From: Clostridia bacterium
GTDB lineage: Bacteria > Bacillota > Clostridia > Saccharofermentanales > Saccharofermentanaceae
Assembly (NCBI GenBank): GCA_024403735.1
Contig: JAKSRG010000021.1
Location: forward strand, 1 to 52,515
Length of the DNA: 52,515 bases
Reading direction: 5' to 3'
Positions 18,601 to 26,370 of this stretch are shown here, one piece after another. How positions within the stretch are numbered: the stretch's first letter is position 1; each line of letters opens with the position of its first letter. The position numbers and the translations under genes are program-made. The notes beneath the pieces were generated by a model. That model was not told the DNA's origin and did no database searches. It worked only from the letters and a program-made list of their open reading frames with translations.

Positions 18601-18727
18601 CCTTGTACATATCCTTGGCTGGGAACAAGAATGTTGGCGAATGAAGTAAGTAATATAATCCGTAGAAGGCAAGGAATACCACAAAGAAAATGATTATTTT
18701 CTTGTTTCTCTCCTTGTATATCTGCAT
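15608..18727 (-). CDS. giant GT87-like (DUF2029) membrane glycosyltransferase fusion
   Basis: A 1039-residue polytopic protein, last gene of the glycan operon. The N-terminal 430 residues or so look like a GT-C family 87 enzyme: an early Asp in DMYKDFATINY, NNPYISRLSNYPP, the MDRGNYLVV segment, and ATKVYPIYLLGMYI. These enzymes use polyprenyl-phosphate sugar donors on the outer face of the membrane. Residues from about 440 to 870 form a second, different multi-pass module. The last 160 residues are soluble and beta-rich. Standard GT87 proteins have about 400-450 residues, so this is a fusion of roughly double length. The ATG at 18727 follows AGGAGATTAAATTT. It lies 44 bp from the GT2 gene, whose product could charge the lipid donor. 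Confidence 0.72.
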   Translation of the reverse strand: MQIYKERNKKIIIFFVVFLAFYGLYYLLHSPTFLFPAKDMYKDFATINYALKDNNPYISRLSNYPPIILAFAKIFALMNDWSIYNPMNLQTAFDDPAYMRSLIILFAVYGIFLLFSCVLYAWFENKRERTLSALDKAGNIIITMLLATAFFFSAPSRFMMDRGNYLVVTIVLMVLWAVFEEMKPDTSLGAIFAALAAATKVYPIYLLGMYITEKKWHKTLVAIFTGLVVTVIPICFFAGRYSTNCIVFVQGVLGFGGVGGGIYSVYYTVGVTGLAGVMFTMMGMLPHGNITKLIWLASGAFFTIVGFAFLVKEKKLWKKLLILTSLMVFLSPNSYLYNSCYLFAPILVMLMNKDKLMKRDIPYIVISALLLVPKSYFYFPSFPIGIPTEYSDVNIAVLLDCLLYLIMLLYYIVEKFICSINDLKAISEEKKSKVMLSDRTTKILKAITISSTVFIVISILYFLRGNLLACHDSIADFISARVSDSPFAQGFEACRTYGLARGRVGFIFPIIVGIRYLISSSGNYVLVWLMQYVPVCANIALLGYIIGKKINKYYGFAFALCFWGLLQIDVWHNLITCYPLDFMYGFFIMVCGLYLYSEYLNRKDSLTKGDKQYKLNILRLVGSFILFYESMQVYESFIVSSLIYAVITISYVMKVETKFTKRVIKFFVTLIPHITVAVIFLIILTYLRINPVVNVGVSSFVEDMDPGRFFVTYFTLSMGMFPLFDMRVVSGLREHINIRGVIMAVIALAGFVSVFYLACRHYTSLDKKKREDANRTLAVLAVSGVLLALTFAIPHSLIGVYVSWVVDYSTGGYVPTTICYFGWSMAIFSVVMLLAHYFSRLDKLKRLCAILMMGFVFAGATYVTVGINDKFDTLLSSTGSWMSTKAHCIWEVMSDDKLDELHPEVIYTPSMDGVHSDMRINDSLLDHEVGYDVQLCNDIDYFRTVFPEYDNKLVMIYDDDAKSCFLADADDYTIEYNEYVTTKPLYIATTEKGEVTIRYMAVLEDRMISYEETFKLDSNELTEITLKYPARVKSINIMR

Positions 18728-18771
18728 AAATTTAATCTCCTGGCACGTAATAATCGGGTCTAGCTGGACTG

Positions 18772-19752
18772 TTACTTAGTCTCTTCTGAGGCCTTAGGTT
18801 CGCTAGTATCCTTAGGCTCATCAAAGTTCAATCGCTCAGCTTCAACAACCAATGGTCTATTCATAATACGGTCGTTGATATTGAGGATGTACTCACCAAG
18901 AAGACCGATGAAGAACATCTGGATTGAACCGAGGACGAACTCACCGATAAGTACAGGAGCCATACCTGCTGGGAAATCATCCCACATAACGAGCTTCATA
19001 ATGAGATATACGAGTGCGATAAGAAGGCTGATTGCTGATGCAACTGCACCTCCGATTGTAGCGATACGAAGACCAATCTTAGTGTAAGAAGTGATAGAGA
19101 GCATCGCAGCATCGTAAAGACGATAGAAGTTGTTACTTGTCTTACCTGCTCTTCTCTGTGGCTGCTCATAAGGGATTTCCTTACGTGCGAAGCCGAGCTC
19201 ACCTACAATTCCACGAAGGAATGGCTTAGGATCCTTGAGGTCGCGGAGGACCTGAACGAAGCTCTTGTCGTAGAGACCAGAACCAGTAAAGTGCTCGATC
19301 TGCTCAACATCAGAGAACTTCTTAATAATCTTATAGTAAAGTGATCTAAGGAAATACATAATCTTGCTCTCCTTAGATGATGTCTTGATACCAATTACAA
19401 TCTTATAGCCATTCTCCCACTCAGCTACATACTTAGGGATGAGCTCAATTGGGTCCTGGAAGTCGCATACCATAGAAATTGTGCAGTCACCAGTTGTCTG
19501 GAGCATGCCATAGTATGGTGAGTTGAACTGACCGAAGTTCTTGGCATTGAAGATAGCCTTAATCTTCTTATTCTTCTCACAAATCTGACGAAGCTTTGGA
19601 CGAGTTAAGTCCTTAGAATCGTTATCGATAAAAACAATCTCATAATCATAGTTAGGAAGATCTCTTCCGAACATCTCTACGAGGGCATCAGCCATTGGCT
19701 CAACATTGAGCTCCTCGTTATAGCATGGAATAAGAATACTTATTTTCTTCAT
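18772..19752 (-). CDS. GT2 glycosyltransferase, GtrB/DPM1-like with two C-terminal membrane helices
   Basis: A 326-residue family 2 glycosyltransferase. The N-terminal SILIPCYNEE and the DxD region (FIDNDSKD, VCDFQDP) bind nucleotide sugar and metal, and RRAGKTSNNF follows the catalytic core. Two hydrophobic helices (about 225-250 and 265-292) anchor it, as in polyprenyl-phosphate hexosyltransferases of the GtrB/ArnC/DPM1 type. The likely product is a polyprenyl-phosphate-linked sugar, flipped by the GtrA-like protein at the head of the operon and used by the GT87-like enzyme downstream. The start ATG has AGGGA nearby. The acidic C-terminal tail varies in this family. The transferred sugar is unknown. 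Confidence 0.88.
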   Translation of the reverse strand: MKKISILIPCYNEELNVEPMADALVEMFGRDLPNYDYEIVFIDNDSKDLTRPKLRQICEKNKKIKAIFNAKNFGQFNSPYYGMLQTTGDCTISMVCDFQDPIELIPKYVAEWENGYKIVIGIKTSSKESKIMYFLRSLYYKIIKKFSDVEQIEHFTGSGLYDKSFVQVLRDLKDPKPFLRGIVGELGFARKEIPYEQPQRRAGKTSNNFYRLYDAAMLSITSYTKIGLRIATIGGAVASAISLLIALVYLIMKLVMWDDFPAGMAPVLIGEFVLGSIQMFFIGLLGEYILNINDRIMNRPLVVEAERLNFDEPKDTSEPKASEETK

Positions 19753-19781
19753 TTCTATTCCCTATATACCTTTCCTGTCTT

Positions 19782-20732
19782 TCACACGTCTTTATTGTAA
19801 ATACTATCTTTATACCATTCAACTACTTCTTGAATAGCATCTTCGAACTCGTATTCAGGCTCGAAGCCAGTGTCTTCACGAAGTTTAGTAGTATCGGCGC
19901 ATAGATACATAACCTGTCCTGGATAGTAATCCACTTCGCCAAAACCAATCTCCAATGAAGGATTAATTGCATCCCTAATAGCCTTAATATAATCGGCCAA
20001 AGGTCTAACCTTTCCGCTGCCTATTGTATAGACGCTACCATCTACACCTTTTGTTGCACTTAGGAAGAAAGCCTTGGCAGCATCCTTACAATAGAGGTAA
20101 TCCCACATCTGTTCACCCTTAGTGTAAGAAGCCTTCTGTCCATCGAGCATCTTGCCGATACCACTCATTACCATTGTATGAGCGCCATCGAACTGACCGA
20201 ATGTGCTCAAAATTCTAACCCAAATATGCTTGATACCAAGCTTATGAGCCTCAATCCTTGTCATCTGTGAAGCACAAAGCTTCGCAATTCCGTAACCATT
20301 CTCTGGATTACAAGGTGTCTTATCAGATAACTTGGTGCCATCCATAACACGACCATACTCAGCCTGTGAGCCAGCGCCCATAAAGCTACTGCACTTGAGT
20401 GCTGCTGCGGCCCTAACAGCCTTAACTGAACTCTCAATATTCTTGAGCTGGAGATCCATATTATTTCTGTTGTCTCCATAAGTTCCGTCCCAGGCAAAAT
20501 GGAAGAACAAATCAGCCTCAGTAATTCCAGATACTGCGAGCACGTCAGGCAAAGTCTCAATATCCTCGAGACCAACCTCAGCAACTGTAATGTTGTCGCC
20601 AGAAGGAATATTATCAATTCTTCTAGAATTAGGACGCGCTACAGCGACAACGTCATAACCTTCCTTAGTTAGAAGGTTAATTGTTGCAATAGCTAGCATT
20701 CCTGTTGCGCCTGTTACAATTGCACGTGGCAT
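19782..20732 (-). CDS. NAD-dependent epimerase/dehydratase (extended SDR)
   Basis: A 316-residue nucleotide-sugar enzyme. The Rossmann motif GATGMLA (residues 8-14) has Ala in place of the final Gly. The catalytic YGIAK lies at 147-151, and the sugar-binding C-terminal region has EYEFEDAIQEVVEWYKD. It probably epimerises, reduces or dehydrates a nucleotide-activated sugar within the glycan operon. The start ATG follows GAGGT by six nt. It lies 72 bp downstream of the ThDP enzyme gene, and its product may act on that enzyme's product. The substrate is unknown. Confidence 0.85.
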   Translation of the reverse strand: MPRAIVTGATGMLAIATINLLTKEGYDVVAVARPNSRRIDNIPSGDNITVAEVGLEDIETLPDVLAVSGITEADLFFHFAWDGTYGDNRNNMDLQLKNIESSVKAVRAAAALKCSSFMGAGSQAEYGRVMDGTKLSDKTPCNPENGYGIAKLCASQMTRIEAHKLGIKHIWVRILSTFGQFDGAHTMVMSGIGKMLDGQKASYTKGEQMWDYLYCKDAAKAFFLSATKGVDGSVYTIGSGKVRPLADYIKAIRDAINPSLEIGFGEVDYYPGQVMYLCADTTKLREDTGFEPEYEFEDAIQEVVEWYKDSIYNKDV

Positions 20733-20804
20733 TATTTGACCTCATATTGTTGCCGAGCTAGTCACTATATCGTCAATCAGACCATCTCGTCAACAACCTT
20801 TCTA

Positions 20805-22625
20805 TCACTGATTAGGAACTGATGCCTTGATAGCATCGAACTCGTCTCTCTCGAGGAATGGGAACATATCATCGATTGGTGGTGATACGATCTTGCCGTC
20901 TGGGAGAACCTTAGAAGAGAGCTTAGGAGAGAAGTTCTGCTTGTCTGATACAACAACCTCACAAAGAACTGGGTCGTTGCCAGAGAGAGCCTCATTAACC
21001 TTCTCCTCGATCTCAGATACGTCAGTAATCTTCACATAGCGCATGCCATATGCCCATGAGAGCTTCTCAAGATCTGGGAAGCTAAGACCATTGCCATCAC
21101 ATACACCAACGAGTGGTGGATTGAAGAGGTTAGTCTGTGTCTGACGAATTGAGTGATAACCATTGTTATTGATGATAAATGTCTTAAGGTTGAGCTGGTT
21201 ATAAACGATTGTCTGCATCTCCTGAATGTTCATCTGGAATGAACCGTCACCGTCAACACATACTACACGCTTACCACCTTCAGCTACTGCACAACCAACT
21301 GCAGCTGGGAAACCATAACCCATAGCAGCGCAACCAGAGTTAGTGAACAATCTTGTGTTGTTCTTGATATGAGCACCCTGGAAAGTTACTACGCAAGCTG
21401 AACCATTACCGCAAATAATCTTCTCATCATCTGCGAGAACCTTAGTGAACTTATCAATAAATGTATAAGGATTAATAGGATTATTTACTTCATTATAAGA
21501 AGGGAGACATGCAGGATACTTAGCATCGATATCTCTACCCCACTTAACCCAGTTAGCGTGAATTGGGTTAGGCTCATAGCCCTTAGCGAGCATATCAACG
21601 AGCACATCCTTGAGATCAGCGTGAACCTTCAAATCAACATTAACTGTTGGCTTGTTAAGCTCAGCCTCATCAATCTCAACAACAATCTTAAATGCCTTCT
21701 CAGCCCAAACCTTATAGTTGTAGCTGATCTGACGAATATTCATACGGCAACCGATAACGAGGAGAACATCTGCCTCCTGAACTACGAAGTTACCACCTCT
21801 TGTACCTACTGTACCAGGACGGCCGCAGTACCAAGGGTTGTCATCTGGCATGAGGTCGTGAGCATTCCATGCTGTAACTACTGGGATCTGGAGCATATCT
21901 GCTACCTTAAGAAGTTCAGCATGTGCGCCAGCCAATCTAACACCAGTACCAGCAAGGATTACTGGGCGCTTGGCATTCTTAATCTTAGCGAGGATCTCAT
22001 CTGTGAGTGCCTTGTTATAAACTGGTTTCTCCTTAGCCATGAGCTCCTTCTCTTCCTCAGTTCCTTCGAACTTACGAAGATTATCTGTATCAATCTTTGC
22101 AGCCTGAACATCAAGAGGAATATCGAGCCATACTGGACCCTTACGTCCATTGTTAGCAAGATACCAAGCCTTCTCCAAGTGATAGAGAATATCATTTGGC
22201 TCAGTAACCATAACAGCGTACTTTGTCATGTTAGAAACAGAACCAATGATTGGGAATTCCTGATCGCCCAACTGACGAAGTGGAACATCTGGACATGACC
22301 ATACAGTTGTCTCTCGCTTAACCTGACCAGAAAGAACGAACATAGGGATTGAATCGAGCCAGCCGCCCATAACACCAGTAATTGCATTAGTTCCGCCAGG
22401 ACCAGAAGTTACTGTACAAAGCGCAATCTTGCCAGTAAGTCTAGCGTATCCCTCTGCACCAATACTACATGCCTGCTCGTGGTGGTTATAAATAGAAGTA
22501 AGTCCTTCCTTGTGGCCAAGGGCATCATTAAGATGCATGGCGCCTCCACCTGTTACTGTGAAGTTATGTGTAACACCTTTCTCAACGAGAAAATCTGCTA
22601 CAAGCTTAGCTAATTTGATCTCCAT
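20805..22625 (-). CDS. thiamine-diphosphate enzyme, acetolactate-synthase-like
   Basis: A 606-residue ThDP-dependent enzyme with all three domains: PYR domain with the activating Glu in YNHHEQA (E50), a central domain (RPVILAGTGVRLAGA), and a PP domain with the ThDP motif VDGDGSFQMN ... NNNGYHS. It resembles acetolactate synthases but lies among sugar-nucleotide and glycosyltransferase genes, not isoleucine/valine genes. Comparable enzymes in polysaccharide clusters (YerE type in yersiniose synthesis) add a two-carbon unit to a keto-sugar. Here it may make a branched sugar or a glycan acyl precursor; this is inference. A start ATG at 22625 is clear from homology, with only a weak upstream site. 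A GTTTTCGAG inverted pair separates it from the HAD gene. Confidence 0.85.
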   Translation of the reverse strand: MEIKLAKLVADFLVEKGVTHNFTVTGGGAMHLNDALGHKEGLTSIYNHHEQACSIGAEGYARLTGKIALCTVTSGPGGTNAITGVMGGWLDSIPMFVLSGQVKRETTVWSCPDVPLRQLGDQEFPIIGSVSNMTKYAVMVTEPNDILYHLEKAWYLANNGRKGPVWLDIPLDVQAAKIDTDNLRKFEGTEEEKELMAKEKPVYNKALTDEILAKIKNAKRPVILAGTGVRLAGAHAELLKVADMLQIPVVTAWNAHDLMPDDNPWYCGRPGTVGTRGGNFVVQEADVLLVIGCRMNIRQISYNYKVWAEKAFKIVVEIDEAELNKPTVNVDLKVHADLKDVLVDMLAKGYEPNPIHANWVKWGRDIDAKYPACLPSYNEVNNPINPYTFIDKFTKVLADDEKIICGNGSACVVTFQGAHIKNNTRLFTNSGCAAMGYGFPAAVGCAVAEGGKRVVCVDGDGSFQMNIQEMQTIVYNQLNLKTFIINNNGYHSIRQTQTNLFNPPLVGVCDGNGLSFPDLEKLSWAYGMRYVKITDVSEIEEKVNEALSGNDPVLCEVVVSDKQNFSPKLSSKVLPDGKIVSPPIDDMFPFLERDEFDAIKASVPNQ

Positions 22626-22677
22626 TTTTATACCTCTTTATAGCTCAAATATTAAATAACTATTTAAACAATATTGT

Positions 22678-22770
22678 GCTCGAAAACACTTGCTTAAACA
22701 CTAGTTGGCGGAACGCCGCAGACGCTAGTCTACTGAACACAGCCCACTGAGGCGCAGGTTGTTTTCGAGA
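22678..22770. repeat. inverted pair of the GTTTTCGAG motif between HAD and ThDP genes
   Basis: CTCGAAAACACTTG (from 22679) faces TTGTTTTCGAGATGGTC (from 22759), about 80 bp apart, inside an otherwise continuous minus-strand glycan operon. The right arm lies 14 bp after the HAD stop. Confidence 0.65.
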
Positions 22771-22783
22771 TGGTCTTATCGAA

Positions 22784-23488
22784 TTACTCAAAAAGACCCG
22801 CCAAGTCCATCATCTTATCTACGTAAATGATGTGCTCGTAATCGTTAATGTCCTCGCCTCCGAACTCACCGAAACCAAAGCCGAATGACACACCCGCAAA
22901 TAGCGTACCGATGTTGCTCGCGCCAGTCGCGTCGTGCTTACTATCGCCGACCATGAGGACCTTCGACTTGTCCTCCACCTTCATGTCCTGAATACAGAGC
23001 TCGATGATGTCAGCCTTAGTTAGCTTGTTCTCGTAGTCAGAGCCATGAATTGTTGTGCAGTACTTATCGAAATCGAAATGACAGAGAAGTCTCTTGGCGT
23101 AATCGTCCTTCTTATAAGTCGCGATGCCTGTAGGAATGCCCTTATCCTTGAGGAACTTCAGGAACTCGAACATGCCCTCATAAGGTGTCGCCATAAGAAG
23201 ATTACTGTTCGAATATCTCTCACGGAAGTATGCACTAACCTTCTTGTTCATCTCACCAGTGCAGCCAAGCTTGTCTTCAAAAGACCACTCAATTGGAGGA
23301 CCGATGAACTTATATAGCTCACTATCAGGGAGTTCCTTAAGGCCAAAGTGCTCAATTGTATCTTTGATAGATCTAACAATTCCCGCTGATGTGTCGAGAA
23401 CTGTACCGTCAAGATCGAATAAAACCGCCTGAATATCGTATTTCTTGCTCATATTGCTACTCTCGCTCATACCGCTCATCTCACTCAT
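22784..23488 (-). CDS. HAD-superfamily phosphatase
   Basis: A phosphoglycolate-phosphatase-like HAD hydrolase. Motif I is FDLDGTVLDT, the motif II and III region contains GIATYKKDD, and motif IV is MVGDSKHD. The cap is the small alpha-helical C1 type. In this operon it probably removes phosphate from a sugar intermediate, between the aldolase and ThDP steps. Start choice is uncertain. The N-terminus has a run of Met-Ser (ATGAGT/ATGAGC) with in-frame ATGs at 23488, 23479, 23470 and 23452. I chose 23488 because GAGGTG lies about 10 nt upstream; the last ATG gives MSKKYD, the usual family N-terminus. A GTG at 23506 would overlap the aldolase stop. Confidence 0.82.
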   Translation of the reverse strand: MSEMSGMSESSNMSKKYDIQAVLFDLDGTVLDTSAGIVRSIKDTIEHFGLKELPDSELYKFIGPPIEWSFEDKLGCTGEMNKKVSAYFRERYSNSNLLMATPYEGMFEFLKFLKDKGIPTGIATYKKDDYAKRLLCHFDFDKYCTTIHGSDYENKLTKADIIELCIQDMKVEDKSKVLMVGDSKHDATGASNIGTLFAGVSFGFGFGEFGGEDINDYEHIIYVDKMMDLAGLFE

Positions 23489-23502
23489 ACTAGACCCGCA
23501 CC

Positions 23503-25101
23503 TCACACCTTGTAGAATGAAGAAGTAATGAACTCAACATTAAATCCGTTAGATAACTTGTCGAGCTCGCCGATCACATAGTCGTTGAGTGCCTTTGCCT
23601 CGAACGAAGTGAAGTTGTACTCCATGTCAGGATTGTAGTAGTTAGGTCTATTGTCCTCTGCATAACCATCGAAACCAGCGCATGAAACTTCAGTAACGCC
23701 AATTCTCTTGAGGAGCTTAAGAAGCATCAAGAATGAGTTGTCGATAATCTGTGCATTGAAATCCAAAAGATTGGAATATCTGATTGTGTAATCGAATTCA
23801 CTAACTGACTTAGTCACGTTAGATGTAGCAATAACCTTGAAAGAATCAGCGTTCTTAGTAAGGTTAGATGAAAGCTGAACAAATCTCTTCGCATTAGTAA
23901 CGAAGCAGTAGTCAGGCTTGATAAGTGAAGGAACGTGATTAATTGAAATAATCACTGGATTATTGCTCATGATGTGGTCCTTAACGCTATCTGCCTCATT
24001 AGATACAGATGTACCTGGACCAATGATAAGGATCTTCTTACCTACAAGATTATCAGTAAGTTCAGCAATTGCCTTATCATCATTAACCTCTCTCTCCTGA
24101 TAATCAGAATAGAGCTGCTCGATTAGCTTCTCATCGTAAAGGAGCTTCTTCTCGCCCTGAAGCTTAGCAAGGATAGAATTAACCTGCTTAATAGATAGTG
24201 TACGCTTGTTCATGAGATAGCTTACGTAATTAGGGTGGCAGTCATTTGATGCCGCAATGAAATAGAAAAGGCTATAGCCCCAAGGAGTATCCTTATGGAA
24301 GCCCATCACATTAGCATCAGCTGCCTCAAGGATCTGTGCGATATCGTAATTCTTTCCATGTCTGCCATTGAGGTACATAGCGATAAGCTCGAGTGGACAA
24401 TTACCAGCACTCTTACCCATACCGAAAACAGTACCGTCAACTAATACTCTACGCTCAGTCTTATATGAAAGCATCTCAATACAGTTCGCATAACCAAGCT
24501 GGAAATTATTATGAGCGTGATATCCGAGCTCAATATCCTTATCGAGGTTCTTATCAAGGATCTCGCAATAGTGCATAAGTGTATCACTATGGCAAAGGCC
24601 ATAAGTATCAACCATTGATACTGCAAATGGCTTAATCTCATTTGCCATGCTAATCAAGTCCATGAGTTCCTCGTCGCTATAACTAGTAATTGATACGAGC
24701 TGCGCAAAAACCTTATAACCCAAATCCTTGATTTGCTTAATATAAGCCATAGCCTCCTTGCGGATGCCCTTCTTAAAAATAACGCGGATAGCATCAAGAC
24801 AGCTCTCCTTCTTAGGGCACACAAGGCTAATATCTACATGGCCGTAATCAATCATGCCCACAACCTGAGCATCCCCATGATCAAGACCAGCAATTGTCTT
24901 ATTGATTGACTTAACATTTGGATAAATCGCTCTGTTAGGATCGTACTCACGCTCCTGGTCAATAAATCCAATCTCGATATATTCAACTCTTGATGCTACG
25001 AGGCGCTCGAAAATGCTCACGATGTTGTTATTACCAAACTCCCAATCATTAACATATCCACCGTCTCTCAATGTGCAATCAAGTAAGCTAATTCTACTCA
25101 T
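23503..25101 (-). CDS. DRE-TIM aldolase (HMGL-like) with C-terminal domain
   Basis: A 532-residue protein. Residues 1 to about 300 form a DRE-TIM metallolyase barrel: DCTLRDGGY (8-16) and the metal pair in GYHAHNN (H195, H197). This family includes 4-hydroxy-2-oxovalerate aldolase and 2-isopropylmalate synthase. Residues from about 350 to 532 are a second domain beginning GKKILIIGPGTS, with a Rossmann-like start. I do not recognise its function; it recalls domains of surface-glycan proteins. It should cleave or form a carbon-carbon bond on a 2-oxo acid or sugar. It lies upstream of HAD and ThDP genes, a set I associate with polysaccharide loci. The ATG at 25101 follows AAAGGGA. Confidence 0.85.
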   Translation of the reverse strand: MSRISLLDCTLRDGGYVNDWEFGNNNIVSIFERLVASRVEYIEIGFIDQEREYDPNRAIYPNVKSINKTIAGLDHGDAQVVGMIDYGHVDISLVCPKKESCLDAIRVIFKKGIRKEAMAYIKQIKDLGYKVFAQLVSITSYSDEELMDLISMANEIKPFAVSMVDTYGLCHSDTLMHYCEILDKNLDKDIELGYHAHNNFQLGYANCIEMLSYKTERRVLVDGTVFGMGKSAGNCPLELIAMYLNGRHGKNYDIAQILEAADANVMGFHKDTPWGYSLFYFIAASNDCHPNYVSYLMNKRTLSIKQVNSILAKLQGEKKLLYDEKLIEQLYSDYQEREVNDDKAIAELTDNLVGKKILIIGPGTSVSNEADSVKDHIMSNNPVIISINHVPSLIKPDYCFVTNAKRFVQLSSNLTKNADSFKVIATSNVTKSVSEFDYTIRYSNLLDFNAQIIDNSFLMLLKLLKRIGVTEVSCAGFDGYAEDNRPNYYNPDMEYNFTSFEAKALNDYVIGELDKLSNGFNVEFITSSFYKV

Positions 25102-25229
25102 ATAAAAAATCCCTTTAGTTTTTCACTTCTAAAATAGTATCGTCCAGGTTGCCCTAGACTTAGTTTTCCAGCGCTAAGTGGACTGGATGTGTGTGGCAGG
25201 CGTCTTGGCCTAGCCTTCGTTCGCTAGTA

Positions 25230-25790
25230 CTAAGCGTCCTTCTTCGTCTTCTTCTGGCCGTATGCCCAGAACTTATTGATGATGAAGTTCACTGGCACCG
25301 CGATGACGAGATTAATGATTACCGCTAGATACTCATTAATACCGAGCACTGTTACACAAAGCCATGAAATCAAGTTACTAACTCCAAGGCCTGTGAACGC
25401 GTATGCTACATAGCTCTTGAGAAGTGTCTTCCACCAGACACGCTTTGGCGCGCCTTCCTCCTCCTTGAACACGTATCTGTTGTTCCAGAAGAAAGACCAT
25501 AGAACACTCAAGAAAAACGCAACGCAATTGGCAACATAGATTTTGATATCATGCTTCTGCAACAATCCGTTCTTGTTACAAATGAACAAAACGCAGAAGT
25601 TTAGACCCATGGAGATAAGCGTATTAGATACGCCAACAATAGCGAATTTACAGAACTGAAGGAAAGCTTGCTCCTGCGCTTCTGTCAATTCCTTATGGAT
25701 TGGCTTAAGAAGTATTCTGAGCACGAATAGAATAAATCTACTCAGCAATTCCCATATTTTTCCACCTATCTTCTCAAGTCGTCCAAGCAT
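25230..25790 (-). CDS. GtrA-family membrane protein
   Basis: A 186-residue protein with four membrane helices after a basic N-terminal stretch of about 45 residues. The family pattern is clear: FCKFAIVGVSNTLISMGLNF, SFFWNNRYVF and the C-terminal NFIINKFWAY. GtrA proteins are proposed flippases for polyprenyl-phosphate sugars, and work with a GtrB-like GT2 and a GT-C transferase; both are encoded downstream in this operon. It appears to be the first gene of the glycan operon. A TATAAT lies 30 bp upstream of its start. The Shine-Dalgarno sequence is poor (AGATAGGT). Confidence 0.85.
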   Translation of the reverse strand: MLGRLEKIGGKIWELLSRFILFVLRILLKPIHKELTEAQEQAFLQFCKFAIVGVSNTLISMGLNFCVLFICNKNGLLQKHDIKIYVANCVAFFLSVLWSFFWNNRYVFKEEEGAPKRVWWKTLLKSYVAYAFTGLGVSNLISWLCVTVLGINEYLAVIINLVIAVPVNFIINKFWAYGQKKTKKDA

Positions 25791-25820
25791 ACCTATCTCA
25801 CTTTACCAATAATCCATGCC

Positions 25821-25826
25821 ATTATA
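25821..25826 (-). promoter_or_regulatory. putative -10 element for the glycan operon
   Basis: A perfect TATAAT on the minus strand lies 31-36 bp upstream of the gtrA start, but no convincing -35 is present at 16-18 bp. It faces the repeat-rich 25.8-26.8 kb gap. Confidence 0.35.
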
Positions 25827-26030
25827 CATCAAAACATATACGATTAAATGGTCAGAATTGTTTCACTTATATTATATTTATTAGCCAAAAGCCACCTCAA
25901 AGTTAGGCATTTTAGTAAAAAATCAAGCGAATTGGAGAAAACTGGCATTTTAGGTACTCATTCAGTTTCTTTTTGAGTTGCGCCTTGTCGAGTTATTGAA
26001 GGTGCTCCAGGCATCGTAGTGTTTCTGAAA

Positions 26031-26084
26031 AAGTCTATCAAAGAGTCTAGTTTCGAAGTGCTAGATAGAGGTTTTGATAGACTT
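26031..26084 (+). repeat. 54-bp palindromic dispersed element, copy 2
   Basis: AAGTCTATCAAA ... TTTTGATAGACTT with TTCGAA near the centre. It matches the reverse complement of 9378-9431 at 49 of 54 positions (by-eye alignment). It sits between the glycan operon and the tandem arrays. Confidence 0.75.
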
Positions 26085-26125
26085 CTACATCACACTATTG
26101 ATTCATCCCTCCTCATTCATCAAAT

Positions 26126-26370
26126 CATTCTCTATTGGAACACTAAAAGTGAGTGTTACGGAGAATGAAGCAAGTAAAACTGCATATTACAGCTGTTCAG
26201 GACTGATATTCTTCAAGATATTCTCTGCTAGAACTTCGAGAGTGAGTGTTACGGAGAATGAGACATTAGAAATGACATATATCGCTTAATTTGAACTAAT
26301 ATTCCTCAAGTCATTCTCTGCTAAAGCTTCTGGAAAGAGTTTTCTGGAGAATGCGCGGACTGAAAATCAC
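26126..26370. repeat. degenerate 93-bp tandem repeat, about 2.6 copies
   Basis: Related units begin near 26126, 26219 and 26312, 93 bp apart. Each opens with an ATTCTCT arm and, about 35 bp later, GGAGAATG as the opposite arm. GTGAGTGTTACGGAGAATGA is shared by units one and two. ATTC-TCAAG precedes units two and three. Similarity between units is partial. No coding potential is supported. Confidence 0.75.

Noticed and set aside
21558..22298. 246-residue frame opposite the ThDP enzyme gene
   Set aside because: Antisense shadow of a well-supported gene; composition and lack of a start signal do not support coding.
26074..26289. 71-residue frame in the 93-bp degenerate array
   Set aside because: No ribosome binding site, lies inside a non-coding repeat, repeated peptide arises from the repeat.
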